Source: Euperipatoides rowelli (Eukaryota > Onychophora > Udeonychophora > Euonychophora > Peripatopsidae). From it: DNA of 10,065 nt. A model generated the notes under the pieces. It was given only the letters and a program-made list of their open reading frames with translations. It did no database searches and was not told the DNA's origin. Position 1 is the stretch's first letter; each line of letters begins with the position of its first letter. The DNA is taken from the NCBI GenBank assembly GCA_003024985.2, contig PXIH01S0001646.1; one strand, written 5' to 3'. This document shows positions 8,398 to 10,065 of this stretch, piece after piece. Position numbers and translations under genes: made by a program.

Positions 8398-8520
8398 AAT
8401 TATCTCGTAAACCATGCACCCTATGGCAAAAATGAACCAAACTAAATTAAAGATCATAAAATTTTACACAAATTTGGTCATATTCATTATTTTCATAAAA
8501 CCAACGGTTTCTGAGATAAT
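8398..8520. repeat. Hairpin arms inside repeat copy A
   Basis: AATTATCTCGTAAACC (8398-8413) is complementary, with about two mismatches, to GGTTTCTGAGATAAT (8506-8520). The arms are separated by about 90 bases. Confidence 0.6.
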
Positions 8521-8866
8521 CACTTTAGAATCAAAGGGACGATTTTCAAAAATTACTGGTTTTCTTGTTTTTCTGAGATTTACATCCATTGTTTCACTAA
8601 TTTGTCATCTTATGGTATAAAATATTATAAATAAACTAGTTTTTAAGCGCATTATTGTTACTAATACAATGGGCTCTAATTCTTTTTATTTTTTAATTTC
8701 CTTTTTTTTTCTTGCTTTTAAGCTCTAGGCCGAGAATTGAAAAAGACCTCTAAAAAAGTTGTATTCGGCATTTATTGTTTATTTTGGGGAACATAACTTT
8801 TCTAAATGAAAAAAACATGTTGATTTCAAAAATTTAAGTTCCCACTTTCGCCTCTTAGCCGTATGG

Positions 8867-8877
8867 CCGCCATCTTG
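8867..8877 (-). promoter_or_regulatory. YY1/Pho-like motif in repeat copy B
   Basis: The same CCGCCATCTTG occurs at the equivalent place. Here it forms the left half of an imperfect palindrome, GGCCGCCAT (8865-8873) against ATGGCGCC (8883-8890), so two ATGGCG cores face each other. The motif is unchanged between the copies although flanking bases differ. Confidence 0.4.
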
Positions 8878-8905
8878 AAAAAATGGCGCCGATTAGTGAT
8901 TTTTC

Positions 8906-9028
8906 AATTATCTCATAAACTGTTTGCCCTATGGCAAAAATGAACTGAACTAAATTAAATATCATAAAATTTTACACACACTTGGTCCCATTCATTATTG
9001 TCTTAAAGCCAACAGTTTGTGAGATAAT
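8906..9028. repeat. Hairpin arms inside repeat copy B
   Basis: AATTATCTCATAAACTGTTTG (8906-8926) pairs with GCCAACAGTTTGTGAGATAAT (9008-9028) with only a few mismatches. The position and spacing match the hairpin of copy A, and both arms have changed between copies while pairing is largely kept. Confidence 0.65.
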
Positions 9029-9275
9029 CACTTCAGAATCATAGAGACAATGTTCAAAGATAACTGGTTGCCTTGTTTTTCTGAGATTTACATCGATAGT
9101 TTCACTAATTGATGCCATCTTACAGTATAAATTGTTATAAAGAAACTAGTTTTAACCCCATTAATGTTTCTGAATACAATGGGCTCTAATTTTTATTATT
9201 TTTTTATATCCTTGCCTTAAGGCCCATTGTTGTATATATTTTTTACTTGCCTACAAAGCCCGTTGTTTATTTTTT

Positions 9276-9759
9276 TTACTCACATTCCAGATCATGGTAC
9301 TCATTTTTTACTTTCCTTCCATTCTATAGTAATAAATGCAAAATGGAAAAATAGTCTTTTTTTATCAACACATTGACGAAACATTGTAAATCAAAATGAC
9401 TCAAATCGAGGCTCTAGTGTATTTGCAAATAATTGATTAAAATTTTTGACATGAAGAATTAATCTAACCAGAGATTTTTTATTGTTCTGAAAATCTGGCT
9501 TAGTTGGGTGATATGTTTCAGCTAATATCTCCAGTTACTAGCTCTTGACTTGTAACTTAAGGAAAATCAGTGGTTGGGAGTGGACAGGAAGCTTGTGGGT
9601 GTCTTGGTGGTGGTTTACATGTTGACTGTAACTAAAACTATTGTTGTCCTAGGAGGCTAACTTTTTAATATATATTAATAGTCATTACAATTATGAATCA
9701 AACCAACATCTCCTAGTGCCAAATTTAAAATTATATAATTATTTCAATTGCTTTATTAT
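9276..9759. other. Spacer before the retrotransposon remnant
   Basis: No gene is supported. A minus-strand open stretch at about 9540-9650 (38 codons, includes HVNHHQDTHKLPVHSQPL) has no start and no recognisable domain. GC-richer sequence at 9570-9660 may mark an old insertion. Confidence 0.4.
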
Positions 9760-10065
9760 AAGACAGATGGAGAGCTTAATAGTCTCATTGCTGGTGCAGT
9801 TTTGTAGGAAGAGGCTTTCTACAAGCATTTCTATATTACTTAGGGGTAAGACAATTTGGAAAACAATGATGAATTCCAAGATAAAATATTGAGGGTATGT
9901 TACTAGAAGATCATCTTGTCATATTCTTCAGGTGGCGAGAAGAATTTGTGCTGCTAGGTTTAAAGTAGGCAGACCTTGCTTTACATGGAATGTTTTTGTT
10001 CAAGATGATATGACAAAAAGAGGCATTCCTTTAGCTATGTGGGAGGAGGCTGCCAAAAGTAAGAA
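9760..10065 (+). pseudogene. Non-LTR retrotransposon ORF2 3' remnant, cut by window edge
   Basis: Plus-strand frames encode the tail of a LINE-type reverse transcriptase protein in broken form. From 9760 one frame reads KTDGELNSLIAGAVL to a TAG at 9805, matching the DGEL...RIA segment that lies after the polymerase domain in many non-LTR ORF2 proteins. The alignment continues in another frame (9767 onward) as FCRKRLSTSISI, and in that frame a TGA at 9890-9892 stands where the family usually has an aromatic residue before G-H/Y-V. After it come GYVTRRSSCHILQ and then VGRPCFTWN, VQDDMTKRGIPLAMWEEAAK to the window end. The GRP..TW...V..D...RG....EEA pattern is a hallmark of the C-terminus of these proteins. 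Part of the region between the two conserved blocks appears deleted. The clade cannot be fixed from this fragment. Frameshift and stop show it is inactive. Confidence 0.72.

Larger units (their letters stand above)
8210..8724. repeat. Tandem repeat copy A (about 515 bases)
   Basis: This copy begins CTAGGCCCATAATTGA and aligns along its whole length with the next 490 bases: the same order of TTGTATTCGGCATTT, CTAACTTTTCTAAATGA, CCGCCATCTTGAAAAAATGG, TTTTACACA, TTTTTCTGAGATTTACATC and ACAATGGGCTCTAAT occurs in both. By eye the two are roughly 80-85 percent identical. The short ORF in copy A (8414-8620) is not preserved in copy B, so the repeat is non-coding. It could be a satellite monomer or a tandemly inserted non-autonomous transposon. 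It starts about 60 bases after the TA microsatellite. Confidence 0.9.
8725..9210. repeat. Tandem repeat copy B
   Basis: The second copy begins CTAGGCCGAGAATTGA directly where copy A ends, in the same orientation. It has more CpG at the central motif (GGCCGCCAT...ATGGCGCC) than copy A, which shows CpG-to-CpA/TpG type changes. The end is less clear: after ACAATGGGCTCTAAT the match fades within CTTGCCTTAAGGCCCATTG, and the phrases AAGGCCCATTGTTG and AAAGCCCGTTGTTT at 9219-9270 may be traces of a third, truncated start. Confidence 0.88.

Noticed and set aside
8414-8620. Plus-strand ORF inside repeat copy A
   Set aside because: The frame is not kept in copy B, so the repeat is not under coding constraint.
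1-10065. CRISPR array, rRNA, tRNA, prokaryotic operon or phage features
   Set aside because: None of the expected repeats, conserved RNA sequences or packed genes are present.

Overview
The window looks like non-coding or transposon-bearing DNA from an animal with a small-gene-density, AT-rich nuclear genome, most likely an invertebrate and possibly an arthropod. This is inferred from the very AT-rich background, long A/T runs, a CA/TA microsatellite, GT-AG-like splice signals, and two decayed eukaryotic transposable elements. There is no bacterial-style gene packing, no rRNA or tRNA, and no CRISPR array. The species cannot be named from the sequence.

Layout. Positions 1-2444 hold a series of minus-strand open stretches that look like eroded coding sequence: an ORF at 214-537 with one internal stop, a chain of segments in one frame at 708-1652, and frame-hopping segments at 1816-2444. 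I do not recognise the protein(s). Positions 2445-3060 are AT-rich filler, then comes a GC-richer repeat-like block (3060-3235) and a coding-like minus-strand segment (3320-3501). Positions 3586-4560 carry the clearest element on the minus strand: a broken hAT-like DNA transposase gene with several stops and frameshifts. Positions 4690-5890 contain further short minus-strand coding-like scraps, and 5968-6370 is a CpG-richer patch that can be read as two short exons on the plus strand or as an ORF on the minus strand.

Positions 6371-8042 are mostly featureless AT-rich DNA. A CA/TA microsatellite (8043-8148) is followed by two tandem copies of a roughly 515-base repeat (8210-9210). Each copy carries a CCGCCATCTTG motif (like a YY1/Pleiohomeotic site) and an internal hairpin. 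The right edge (9760-10065) is the decayed 3' end of a non-LTR retrotransposon ORF2 on the plus strand, running off the window.

No intact gene can be claimed, and the recognisable parts do not form a functioning system together. The most worthwhile items to follow up are the tandem repeat with its paired motifs and hairpins, and the unexplained minus-strand ORF chain in the first 2.4 kb. All identifications were made by eye from translated motifs.
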